In this document: piece by piece, positions 29,200 to 36,904 of the stretch
Numbering within the stretch: the first letter of the stretch is position 1
Layout: each line of letters opens with the position of its first letter
From: Pelomonas sp. Root405
GTDB lineage: Bacteria; Pseudomonadota; Gammaproteobacteria; Burkholderiales; Burkholderiaceae_C
Direction: 5' to 3'
Length of the DNA stretch: 64,000 bases
Assembly (NCBI RefSeq): GCF_001425165.1
Contig: NZ_LMDU01000015.1
Span: 62,001-126,000 of the forward strand
Made by a program: the position numbers and the translations under genes
Notes under the pieces: generated by a model
What the model was told of the DNA's origin: nothing
Seen by the model: the letters and a program-made list of their open reading frames with translations, nothing else
The model's database searches: none

Positions 29200-30618
29200 T
29201 CAGCCCAGCCAGCCGCCGGTGAACCCCGCGCGCTTGAGGCCTTTGACGAGGTGGGCGTTCTTGCGCATCACCTGCCACACCAGCTCGCCGCGGTGGTTGC
29301 CCATCATCGCGAGCATGGGTCCCTGGTCGATGCCTAGCATGTCGGTGTCGACCCAGCCCTTGCCCGGCTCGATGCGGCCGTGTGTCAGGCGCACGTCGGG
29401 ATAGTTGAAGCTCGGGTTGAAGGCGTCCCAGAAACCATAGCGGCCCCAGGTGTGCGGGTGGCGCTCCTTGATGGCCATCAGCGCGGGGATGACGATCTCG
29501 GGCGCAAAGGCGATGGAGCTGCCCGCCGCGTAGGGCGCCAGCGTGCCATCGTCGTGCAGGCCCATGCCGCGGCCGGCATAGCTGATGAAGCGGCGCTTCT
29601 CGATCTTGCCGCGGGTCGTCTTGTACGGCAGCGTGATGTCGGCCGGCCCGTCGCTGGCACTGATGCCCCAGACCTCGGCGCTGTAGCCCTGCCAGCCCAG
29701 CGGGTTGGCGGCGGCGTAGGCCTGCTGCGCATAGGTGGCGCGGCGGGAGTTCTCGAAATAGTCCAGGCCGCGCTGCTTCATGTAGGCGTCGTGGATGCCG
29801 CGGAAATCGACCCAGCAATGCGTGAACTGGTGGCCGAACAACGGCGGAAAGCGCAGCAGCGTCTGACCGTAGCTGTCGCCCCAGCTGTCGCGGTCATAGG
29901 TGCTGGTCCAGGCATCGTAGGCATCGGGCTTGAGCGGCCGCGTCGGCGAGCCAAGTGCCAGCAGATAGACCAGCATGGCCTCGTTGTACCCCTTCCAGTC
30001 GCTGGGGATGTGGCCTTTCTCGGGCGTCCAGCCGTGGCCGATGGACGGCGGCCGCACTTGCGCCCAGGCCCAGTCGACGCGACCGTACAGCTCGTCGACC
30101 AGCCCGCGGATGCTGGCCTCCTCGGCCTGCTCACCGTCGAAGAAGCTTTGCGCGTGCAGCGCGCCCATCAGCAGCAGGCCGGTGTCGACCGTGGACAGCT
30201 CGCAGCGGCCGAAGCGCAGGCCTTCCTTCATGTCGAGGAAGTGATAGAAAAAGCCCTTGTGGCCGGCCACGCCGGTCTTGCCCGGGCCTTGCGGCAGGTT
30301 GGCGAAGAAGCGCAGCGTCGTCAGCGTGCGGTCGCGGGCCTGGTTGCGGGTGATATAGCCCCGCGCCACGCCCACCGGGTAGGCGCTGAGCGCAAAGCCG
30401 ACGGCGGCGATGCTGGCGAAGGACGGCGTCGGCCAGCGGTCAGGCGCGAGGCCAGTGCGGGCGTCAGTCGTCTCCCAGAAGAAGTCGAAAGTGCGGCGTT
30501 CGAGGTCGGCTAGAAAGGTAGAGGCCGATGCCGACGCCTCTGCCCAGCTGGGCAGGTGCGCCGCCAGCGCCAGGCCGGCGCCGTGGGCAAGTACCGCGCG
30601 TCGTGTCAGGGAATCCAT
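29200..30618 (-). CDS. GH144-type glucoamylase-family protein, likely endo-beta-1,2-glucanase
   Basis: This exported enzyme of 472 residues belongs to the 'glycoamylase' Pfam group that includes GH144 endo-beta-1,2-glucanases. The N-terminal signal (LTRRAVLAHGAGLALAAHLPSWAEA) contains a twin-arginine motif, so Tat export is likely. The (alpha/alpha)6 barrel shows FLADLERRTFDFFWETTDARTG split over its first helix, GFFYHFLDMKEGLRFG, ELSTVDTGLLLMGAL, DWKGYNEAMLVYLLALGSPT and FGHQFTHCWVDFRGIHDAYM. These match the family's conserved barrel, but I cannot name the catalytic acids with certainty. It should cut linear or cyclic beta-1,2-glucan into sophoro-oligosaccharides in the periplasm. A stem-loop lies 15 bp before its ATG, and no clear ribosome-binding site is seen. 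Confidence 0.86.
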   Translation of the reverse strand: MDSLTRRAVLAHGAGLALAAHLPSWAEASASASTFLADLERRTFDFFWETTDARTGLAPDRWPTPSFASIAAVGFALSAYPVGVARGYITRNQARDRTLTTLRFFANLPQGPGKTGVAGHKGFFYHFLDMKEGLRFGRCELSTVDTGLLLMGALHAQSFFDGEQAEEASIRGLVDELYGRVDWAWAQVRPPSIGHGWTPEKGHIPSDWKGYNEAMLVYLLALGSPTRPLKPDAYDAWTSTYDRDSWGDSYGQTLLRFPPLFGHQFTHCWVDFRGIHDAYMKQRGLDYFENSRRATYAQQAYAAANPLGWQGYSAEVWGISASDGPADITLPYKTTRGKIEKRRFISYAGRGMGLHDDGTLAPYAAGSSIAFAPEIVIPALMAIKERHPHTWGRYGFWDAFNPSFNYPDVRLTHGRIEPGKGWVDTDMLGIDQGPMLAMMGNHRGELVWQVMRKNAHLVKGLKRAGFTGGWLG

Positions 30619-30633
30619 GGTGGGCGTGATTGT

Positions 30634-30667
30634 GGGAGCCGCCCCGTATCACTGGGCAGCGGCTCCC
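30634..30667 (-). promoter_or_regulatory. Intercistronic stem-loop between TonB receptor and GH144 genes
   Basis: Arms gggagccgc (30634-30642) and gcggctccc (30659-30667) form a perfect 9-bp stem, extended by three more G-C pairs across a 2-nt bulge. There is no T-run on the minus strand, so it is more likely an mRNA processing, stability or partial attenuation element than a full terminator. It sits just after the receptor stop at 30681 and just before the GH144 start. Confidence 0.55.
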
Positions 30668-30680
30668 GTGCTTCAGGAGA

Positions 30681-33623
30681 TCAGAACGAGTAGCTCGCGC
30701 CCAGCTTGAACTGCCGCATCGTGCCGCGCACGCCGGTGCGGGTGTCGAAGTTGCCGTTGTCACCGCCGAGCGCGTTCTTCGGCGGTGTGGAGGGGCCGCC
30801 AACCCAGTCATCGTAGAAGCCCCAGTTGGCGGTGTTGAACAGGTTCAGCACGTCGATGCGGACCTGCAAGTCGCCGCCATAGACCTTGAAGTTCTTGGCC
30901 AGGGCCAGGTCGAGCTGCTTGAAGGTGTCGGAGCCGCGCGCGACGGCCCGGCAGCCGTTGGGGCCGGAGAAGCCGGTGTGGCAGTCCACCACTCGGCGCG
31001 GCTGGCCGTCGCCGACGGTCAGCTTGCCGGACAGCTGCATGCCCCAGGGCAGCTTGTCCATCAGGCCGCCGACCACGAGGCGGTGCTTCTCGGCATCCTT
31101 GGCAGGGCGGAAACCGTAGGTGCCCTTGCCATAGGTCCAGTCGAAGATGTCATCCGACCATTCGTTGTTGGTGGTTTCGGCATCCGTGTAGGTGTAGGCC
31201 ACCGTCATGCTCCAGCCGCTGGCCTGTGTGTAGGGCTTGTCCAGCGACAGGAAGAGGCTGGTCGCCTTGTTCTGGCCGACAAAGTCGCCGAGCACCACGG
31301 TGCCGAAGTTACGCGGCGCGCCGCCCCACAACGGGTCCACCGAGTTGGAATTGCCGAAGCCGCCGTTGGGGTCGCGGTTGCCGTTGAACCAGATGAACTG
31401 GTTCTTGGCGTGGATCTTGGAGACCGCGACGTCCATGTTCCACATGCCCAGCGCCTGGCGCACGCCCAGACTCATCTGGTCGGCGAACGGCATCTTGAAG
31501 TCGTTTTTGATCATCCAGATCTCGCCGCCCGGCGCGGCGTTCTTCTGCAGCTCGTCCAAGGTGTTGTTGGCCATCTTGCGGTCGTAGCTGCGGCCCCAGC
31601 CGCCGTAGACCACGGAGGCCTTGTTGCCGAAGATGTCGTAAGAGGCGCCGACGCGCGGTGCGAACGCGCCCTTGAAGGGCTTGCGCGAGTTGCCGGTGGA
31701 GATGTAGTCGGCGATGTTGATGCCACCCTTGGCGAGCGACTGCGCATACGTCTGGCCGGGCGGCGCCGTGATGCCGTCGACGGTGCGGCCGTCCAGCGCA
31801 TTCAGCCCCGCCACGCGGTCGGCCGGCGTCACGTAGTCGTTGTTGAGCATGTTGTCTTCATAGTCCCAGCGTGCGCCGAGATTGAGTTCCAACTGCTTGG
31901 TCAGCTTCCAGTCGTCCTGCAGGTAGATGCCGAACTGGTTGTTCTTGAGATTGGCCGACGCTGTCGGGATGGGCAGGCGGATGTTGCACTGGTCACTGGA
32001 CAGGCCGTTGCTGCTGACGTTGGTGCCGGTGCAGGCCAAGCCGTTGAAGTAGGGCTGACCTGTCGTCGTGTTCAGCACGGTGTCGATGGCCGCGACGCGA
32101 AAGGCGGTGCCGCTCAGGTCGTACTTCATCGCCTTGAACTGCACGCCGCCCTTGATGACGTGGCCGGCCAAGCCCGTGTAGCTGAGGTCGTTCTTGAAAT
32201 ACACGCCGCTCTGGCGCCGGTCCTGGGCATTGGGCGATCCACCCGTGAAGAAGATGTCCTGGACGTTGTTGATCGCGTTGGTGGGCGAGTACTTGTAGCG
32301 CACCAGCGGATCGGCCGAGTCGGACTGCGGGTTCCATTTGGAGCTTTCCCAACCGACGCGCGCCTCGTTGAGCCAGCGGTCGCCCGTGTACTCGTGCGTG
32401 ACGTCGACGCGATAGGCGTTGTTGTTGTTGTTGATGGCCGTGCTCGGCGCAAAGCGGTCGCCATCGACCGAGTAGCCGGTCTCCTTGCGCAGCGTGGTGG
32501 AGATGTCCAGGCGCTGGCGGTCGTCGATCTCCGCGGACAGCTTGCCGAAGACGAGGTGCTCCTTGAACGAGCCCTTGAACGCGCCCTGCTGGGCAGCGAG
32601 GGACGGCACGACACCGGGGCTGCCGGGGTACTTGTCCAGGTTCATTGCGGTCAGCTGGCGTGGCTTGTCGAGCGACTTGCCGTCGTAGGCGAAGAAGTAG
32701 TGCAGCTTGTCGGGCACGATCGCGCCACCGAGGCTGAAGCCGGCTTCGATCTGCTTGTTGGACGGCGTGGCAATGCCATTGGCTTCATCCCGTTTCTGGA
32801 TGGGGCTCAGCGAGGTCCAGTTGCTGCCCGTGCGGTTGACGTAAACGTTTCCATGCGTTTCATTGCCGCCGGATTTGGTGACTGCGGCGATCGCCACGCT
32901 GGAGACTTGGTCGAACTCGGCCTTGTAGTTCTGCGTCAGCACGCGGTACTCGGCGATGGCGGCCTGCGGGAAGGGGTTGCCACGGCTGGTGTCCTGGCCG
33001 GCGACGCCGCCGCGCAGGATGTTGTTCTTCTGGCCGACGCCGTCGATGAAGACGTTGACCGAGTCGATGTTCTGCGAGCCGCCGCGCAGCCGCGTGTTGC
33101 CGCTGGCGTCGGTGTCGAAGCGCACGCCCGGCGCAAAGTCGGCAGCCGACAGGAAGTTGCGCGACGCCTGCGGAATCGCCTCGATCATGCGGTTGGACAC
33201 GGTCGTGCCAACCTGGGAGTCGATCACCCCTTGCCGCTGCGAGCTGCCCTCGACAACGACAGTGCCGAGCTGATTGGTGGCAGCACCACCGGCGGCGAGG
33301 TCGACCGTGGCGTTCTGACCGACCGACACCGTGACAAGGCTGCCCGTCGTGGCGCCGCCGACCCGAACCTCGTAGGTGCCCGGCGTCAGGCCGACCAGCA
33401 CATAGCTGCCGTCAGCCAGCGTGGTGGTGCGATAAATGTTGCCGTTGGCCTTGTTGACCGCGATGACATCGGTGCCCGCCGGCGCTGCCGCGCCCGCTGT
33501 GGTGATGGTGCCGCGCACGGTGGCGTTCGAAGTCTGGGCCGAAGCGGCGCCTGCCAAGGCAAGGAAGACGGCCGTGGCCAGTGCCTGGCGGCGCCAGGGC
33601 CTGCGAGTGGATGTGATGCTCAT
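30681..33623 (-). CDS. Oar-like TonB-dependent outer-membrane receptor
   Basis: This 980-residue outer-membrane transporter has a Sec signal (ending AGAASAQ). A carboxypeptidase-regulatory-like beta-sandwich (about 30-110: ATVRGTITTAG, GSYVLVGLTPGTYEVRVGG) precedes the TonB box region, the plug (about 125-260, with DSVNVFIDGVG) and a 22-strand-type barrel ending in an aromatic residue (KLGASYSF). This Oar/SusC-like layout is common for large glycan uptake. Placed between lacI and the GH144 gene, it probably imports beta-1,2-glucan or cyclic glucan. A LacI-operator-like sequence lies inside the gene at 32840-32853. Confidence 0.9.
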   Translation of the reverse strand: MSITSTRRPWRRQALATAVFLALAGAASAQTSNATVRGTITTAGAAAPAGTDVIAVNKANGNIYRTTTLADGSYVLVGLTPGTYEVRVGGATTGSLVTVSVGQNATVDLAAGGAATNQLGTVVVEGSSQRQGVIDSQVGTTVSNRMIEAIPQASRNFLSAADFAPGVRFDTDASGNTRLRGGSQNIDSVNVFIDGVGQKNNILRGGVAGQDTSRGNPFPQAAIAEYRVLTQNYKAEFDQVSSVAIAAVTKSGGNETHGNVYVNRTGSNWTSLSPIQKRDEANGIATPSNKQIEAGFSLGGAIVPDKLHYFFAYDGKSLDKPRQLTAMNLDKYPGSPGVVPSLAAQQGAFKGSFKEHLVFGKLSAEIDDRQRLDISTTLRKETGYSVDGDRFAPSTAINNNNNAYRVDVTHEYTGDRWLNEARVGWESSKWNPQSDSADPLVRYKYSPTNAINNVQDIFFTGGSPNAQDRRQSGVYFKNDLSYTGLAGHVIKGGVQFKAMKYDLSGTAFRVAAIDTVLNTTTGQPYFNGLACTGTNVSSNGLSSDQCNIRLPIPTASANLKNNQFGIYLQDDWKLTKQLELNLGARWDYEDNMLNNDYVTPADRVAGLNALDGRTVDGITAPPGQTYAQSLAKGGINIADYISTGNSRKPFKGAFAPRVGASYDIFGNKASVVYGGWGRSYDRKMANNTLDELQKNAAPGGEIWMIKNDFKMPFADQMSLGVRQALGMWNMDVAVSKIHAKNQFIWFNGNRDPNGGFGNSNSVDPLWGGAPRNFGTVVLGDFVGQNKATSLFLSLDKPYTQASGWSMTVAYTYTDAETTNNEWSDDIFDWTYGKGTYGFRPAKDAEKHRLVVGGLMDKLPWGMQLSGKLTVGDGQPRRVVDCHTGFSGPNGCRAVARGSDTFKQLDLALAKNFKVYGGDLQVRIDVLNLFNTANWGFYDDWVGGPSTPPKNALGGDNGNFDTRTGVRGTMRQFKLGASYSF
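32840..32853. promoter_or_regulatory. Operator-like site inside the TonB receptor gene
   Basis: The 14-mer CGTAAACGTTTCCA matches the operon operator (TGTAAACGTTTTCA) at 12 of 14 positions, with the same AAACGTTT core. It lies in the coding sequence for NVYVNRTG. It could be an auxiliary repressor site or chance. Confidence 0.35.
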
Positions 33624-33665
33624 GATGTCCTTGTCTCCTGGTTGTTTACTGTGGTCTGGACGGGA

Positions 33666-34673
33666 TCAGGGCTTGGCCGCGCCGCAGGAGCGGCGCACGA
33701 CGAGTTGCACGGGCATGACGGTGGCGCTGGCGTCGGGCAATTGGCTCTCCAGCGTGTCGGCCAGCGCGTCGAGCGCTTGCTGCCCAAGGGCAGCGATGGG
33801 CACGTGCATGGTGGTCAGCGCAGGGCTGACATAGCGGGCGATGGGGATGTCGTCGAAGCCGGCGAGCGCGATGTCGTCGGGCAGGCGCACGCCGCCCGCC
33901 TGCAGCACGCCGAGCAGACCGATGGCCATGATGTCGTTGGCGGCGAAGACGGCGTCGGGCCGTGCGGCCGGCGGCATCGCCAGCAGCGCCTCGCCCGCGC
34001 GCTGACCGCCGGCTTCGGAGAAATCGCCTTCCAGCAGCCAGGGTGCGACGCCCGCAGGCAGGCCCGCGCGGTAGCCGCGCTCGCGCTCGCGGGCCTCGAA
34101 GTTGGTGGCCGGGCCGCCCAGGAAGGCGATGCGCCGGCGGCCGCTGGCAACGAGGTGGCGGGCCATCTCGCGCGCGCCGCCAAAGTTGTCGACCGCAAAG
34201 ACGCGCTGCGTCGGCCGCCGCACGCCGGAGTTCAGCAGCACGGCCGGCAGGTTGAGTGGCAGGTTCTGCGACAGGAAATCGTCGTCGGCATGCGGCGACA
34301 TGACGAGCAGGCCATCGACGCGGCCGTTCATCGCGCGCAGCGCGGCGGCGGCCTCGTTGGCGTCGTCGTGGGAGCTGGAAAGCAGCAGGTGCAGGCCGCG
34401 CGAGCGGGCCGCTTGGTCGATGCCGCGGATCAGTTCGGAAAAGAACTCGCCGTGCAGGTCGGGCAGCAGCGCGCCAACGGTGTCGGTGCGGCGCGTGATG
34501 AGGCTGCGCGCAGCGCCCGACGGGCTGTAGCGCAGCTCGCGGGCAACGTCGAGGATGCGTTGCCGGGTGTCGGGCAGCACGTTCTCGGCGCCGTTGAGTG
34601 CACGCGAGACCGTGGCGACGGACACGCCAGCGACGCGGGCGACATCCTTGATGGTGGCGGGGCTGGCGCTCAT
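33666..34673 (-). CDS. LacI-family repressor of the glucan operon
   Basis: This 335-residue regulator has an N-terminal helix-turn-helix typical of LacI (ATIKDVARVAGVSVATVSRALNG), the hinge helix YSPSGAARSL and a periplasmic-binding-like effector domain (about 62-330: VGALLPDLHGEFFSELIRG, AVFAANDIMAIGLL, LAGFDDIPIARYVSPALTT). ATG 34673 begins at the standard position; the open frame upstream is antisense-like shadow within the GH1 gene. It is second in the operon, so it should repress its own synthesis. A sophorose or short sophoro-oligosaccharide inducer is inferred. Confidence 0.93.
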   Translation of the reverse strand: MSASPATIKDVARVAGVSVATVSRALNGAENVLPDTRQRILDVARELRYSPSGAARSLITRRTDTVGALLPDLHGEFFSELIRGIDQAARSRGLHLLLSSSHDDANEAAAALRAMNGRVDGLLVMSPHADDDFLSQNLPLNLPAVLLNSGVRRPTQRVFAVDNFGGAREMARHLVASGRRRIAFLGGPATNFEARERERGYRAGLPAGVAPWLLEGDFSEAGGQRAGEALLAMPPAARPDAVFAANDIMAIGLLGVLQAGGVRLPDDIALAGFDDIPIARYVSPALTTMHVPIAALGQQALDALADTLESQLPDASATVMPVQLVVRRSCGAAKP

Positions 34674-34680
34674 GTTTTTC

Positions 34681-36024
34681 TTAGAGGTTGGCGCCGTGCG
34701 CGGCGATGACCTCAGCATAGAAGCGTGCACTGGCCTTGGGCGTGCGCTGCTGTGTCTGGAAGTCCACATGCACCAGGCCGAAGCGCTTGGCATAGCCCAG
34801 CGACCATTCGAGGTTGTCGAACAGCGACCAAGCGAAATAGCCACGCATGTCGGCACCGCGCGCCATCGCGTCCTGCACTGCGGCGATGTGGGTGCGCAGG
34901 TAATGCACACGCAGCGGGTCGTCGACGCGACCGTTTATTGCCGTTGGCGGGTCGTAGAAGGCGGCGCCGTTCTCGGTCACGTAGAGCGGCAGGCCGCCAT
35001 AGCGCTCGTGCATCCAGACCAGCGTGTCGGCGAGGCTTTGCGGATGCAGCTCCCAGCCGGTCTCGCTATAGATCCCGCCGGGCTGGCGCTGCGGCGCTGC
35101 GGGCACCGGCCAGGCCTTGACGTCGTGGCGGACGACAGCGCGGGTGTAGTAGTTCAGGCCCAGGAAGTCGATGGGCTGCTTCAACGCCTCGACCTCCGAC
35201 GCTGGCCAATCGGGCCAAGCCTCGCCGAAAACGTCGCGCAGCTCTTCGGGATAGCTGCCGAGCAGGGCCGGGTCGAGGTACTGCCGGTTCATGTAGGCGT
35301 CAGCCAGGCGCGCCGCATGGCGGTCGTACTCGCTGGCGTCCGGCGGCAAATGCTTCGGCTCGATGTTGACGACGAGGCCGATCCTGTTCTTGCCGATGGC
35401 GCGATAGGCCTGCACGCCTTTGGCATGCGCCTGCATCAGGCGGTGCGCGACGATGGCCGCCTCGTAGGCGCTCCGGTGGCCCGGCGCCAGCGTGCCCTGC
35501 ATGAAGCCGCCGTCGGCCACAACCCAGGGCTCGTTGATCGTCACCCACAGCGGCACGCGGTCGTCCAGCGCGTTGAAGCAGACCTGGGCGTAGTCGGCAA
35601 ACCAGTCCGGCATGTCGGGGTTGAGCCAGCCGCCGCGATCGTCCAGCGCGGCGGGCAGGTCCCAGTGATGGAGCGTCGCCATCGGCGTGATGCCGGCGGC
35701 CAGCAGTTCATCGACGAGGCGCTCGTAGAAGCCGAGGCCAGCGGCGTTCACGCGGCCACGGCCGTCGGGCTGGACCCGGTTCCAGGCGATGCTGAAGCGG
35801 TAGGCGGTCAGGCCCAGCTCGCGCATCAGCGCGACGTCGTCCTTCATGCGTCGGTAGTGGTCGCAGGCGACATCACCCGTGTCGCCGCCAATCACCCGAC
35901 CAGGCGTGCGCACGAAGCGATGCCAGTTGCTCACCCCGGCGCCATCGGCCAGCGGCGAGCCTTCAATCTGATAGGCGGAAGTCGCGCAGCCCCACAGGAA
36001 GCCAGGCGGGAACGGTTGTCTCAT
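34681..36024 (-). CDS. GH1 beta-glucosidase
   Basis: This 447-residue cytosolic retaining beta-glucosidase has no signal peptide. The family start is FPPGFLWGCATSAYQIEG. The acid/base is Glu165 in TINEPW and the nucleophile is Glu351 in YVTENG. RFSIAWNRV and the C-terminal FAWSLFDNLEWSLGYAKRFGL are also GH1 hallmarks. It is the first gene of the operon, 7 bp before lacI. It likely cleaves sophorose left by the GH94 phosphorylase, though GH1 enzymes are often broad. Confidence 0.94.
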   Translation of the reverse strand: MRQPFPPGFLWGCATSAYQIEGSPLADGAGVSNWHRFVRTPGRVIGGDTGDVACDHYRRMKDDVALMRELGLTAYRFSIAWNRVQPDGRGRVNAAGLGFYERLVDELLAAGITPMATLHHWDLPAALDDRGGWLNPDMPDWFADYAQVCFNALDDRVPLWVTINEPWVVADGGFMQGTLAPGHRSAYEAAIVAHRLMQAHAKGVQAYRAIGKNRIGLVVNIEPKHLPPDASEYDRHAARLADAYMNRQYLDPALLGSYPEELRDVFGEAWPDWPASEVEALKQPIDFLGLNYYTRAVVRHDVKAWPVPAAPQRQPGGIYSETGWELHPQSLADTLVWMHERYGGLPLYVTENGAAFYDPPTAINGRVDDPLRVHYLRTHIAAVQDAMARGADMRGYFAWSLFDNLEWSLGYAKRFGLVHVDFQTQQRTPKASARFYAEVIAAHGANL

Positions 36025-36068
36025 CCGTATGCCGGCGCCGCTTGCGCAGGCCGGTTGTTATGTCGTCA

Positions 36069-36082
36069 TGAAAACGTTTACA
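36069..36082. promoter_or_regulatory. LacI-type operator upstream of the glucan operon
   Basis: TGTAAACGTTTTCA (minus strand) is a near-perfect palindrome around AAACGTTT, the classic shape of LacI/GalR-family operators. It lies 45-58 bp before the GH1 start and overlaps the predicted transcription start, so repressor binding would block initiation. Confidence 0.75.
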
Positions 36083-36085
36083 TGC

Positions 36086-36114
36086 ATTCTTTCGATGAAC
36101 GAGGATCGAGTCAA
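36086..36114 (-). promoter_or_regulatory. Sigma-70-type promoter of the glucan operon
   Basis: On the minus strand TTGACT (36114-36109) and AAGAAT (36091-36086) are separated by 17 bp. The -35 matches consensus at 5 of 6 positions and the -10 at 4 of 6. The expected start falls inside the adjacent LacI operator. This is the only clear promoter found for the ten genes downstream. Confidence 0.65.
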
Positions 36115-36254
36115 CAACGTGTTTACCCGGCGCAACACGCGCTGCGTGACCGCGCATTCACGTGACCTTCTTCCCGGCCGCCTGTACTCGGCGGGTAACC
36201 CGGCGCCCCCAGCCGCGTGGCAGCATGCGCGCCCATTGCCACCGAAGGGACGAG

Positions 36255-36746
36255 ATGCTGGATCAACCTGCTGGACATGTCTTTGAAGCCAGTGCTCGCG
36301 ACGCACTGTCGCCGCGCCAACGCCTGCATCTGGTGCTGCTTGGCGTCGCCAGCGTCGAGCGCTCGACGGCGTTCTATGAAGCGTTGGGCTGGGCCAAGTC
36401 GCCCACGGGCAACACCGGCTTTGCGAAGTTTGATCTGGGTGGCTACGCGCTCTGCCTGATCTCGCGTGCGGACTTGGCGAAGGACGCCGGCTTTGAATCG
36501 CCAACGGGCAGCGGCTTTGCGGGCATGGCGCTCATCTACATCGCCCAGTCACCGGATGAAGTTCCGCGCATACTCGCCAAGGCGGTGGAGGCCGGCGGCC
36601 GCCTCGTCAAGCCCGCCACGCGCACGCATTGGGGCGTGGCCGGCTATTTCGCCGACCCCGACGGCCATCTCTTCGAGGTGGACTACGAGGACGTCTGGGT
36701 CCTCGACGCCAGCCACCGGCTGGTCGTCGACCAAGTCAACGCCTGA
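36255..36746 (+). CDS. VOC (glyoxalase/bleomycin-resistance fold) protein
   Basis: This 163-residue protein has the vicinal-oxygen-chelate fold: HLVLLGVASVERSTAFYEALGW in the first half and GVAGYFADPDGHLFEVDYEDVW in the second, as in small glyoxalase/dioxygenase-like proteins. The substrate is unknown. ATG 36255 has a GAAGGGA site before it, which rules out the longer start at 36162. It is divergent from the glucan operon, with about 230 bp between the genes holding that operon's promoter and operator. Confidence 0.85.
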   Translation: MLDQPAGHVFEASARDALSPRQRLHLVLLGVASVERSTAFYEALGWAKSPTGNTGFAKFDLGGYALCLISRADLAKDAGFESPTGSGFAGMALIYIAQSPDEVPRILAKAVEAGGRLVKPATRTHWGVAGYFADPDGHLFEVDYEDVWVLDASHRLVVDQVNA

Positions 36747-36800
36747 GACACCCCGGCCTTTCGGGCCGAGCGCCGGGCCGCTCCCAAGCCGGCCCGCTTT

Positions 36801-36837
36801 GGCGATGTGCTTGCCGGACAACCCGGCAAGCATCGCC
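36801..36837. terminator. Bidirectional stem-loop between convergent genes
   Basis: The arms ggcgat..gcttgccgg (36801-36817) and ccggcaagcatcgcc (36823-36837) pair over 15 bp with a 2-nt bulge and a 5-nt loop. It lies between the VOC gene and the convergent tctC gene. There is no T-tract, so it is a likely transcript-end structure rather than a proven terminator. Confidence 0.5.
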
Positions 36838-36904
36838 GTCCCCCAGAGAGACCGGCCAGACGCGCCCGCGTTCAGCGAGGCGCGACTGGACGAGGGGCTC
36901 CATT

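Noticed and set aside
30630-34709. A 1359-codon open frame on the plus strand across the receptor and lacI genes
   Set aside because: It is an antisense shadow of two well-supported minus-strand genes; its translation is low-complexity and shows no domain, start site or ribosome-binding site.
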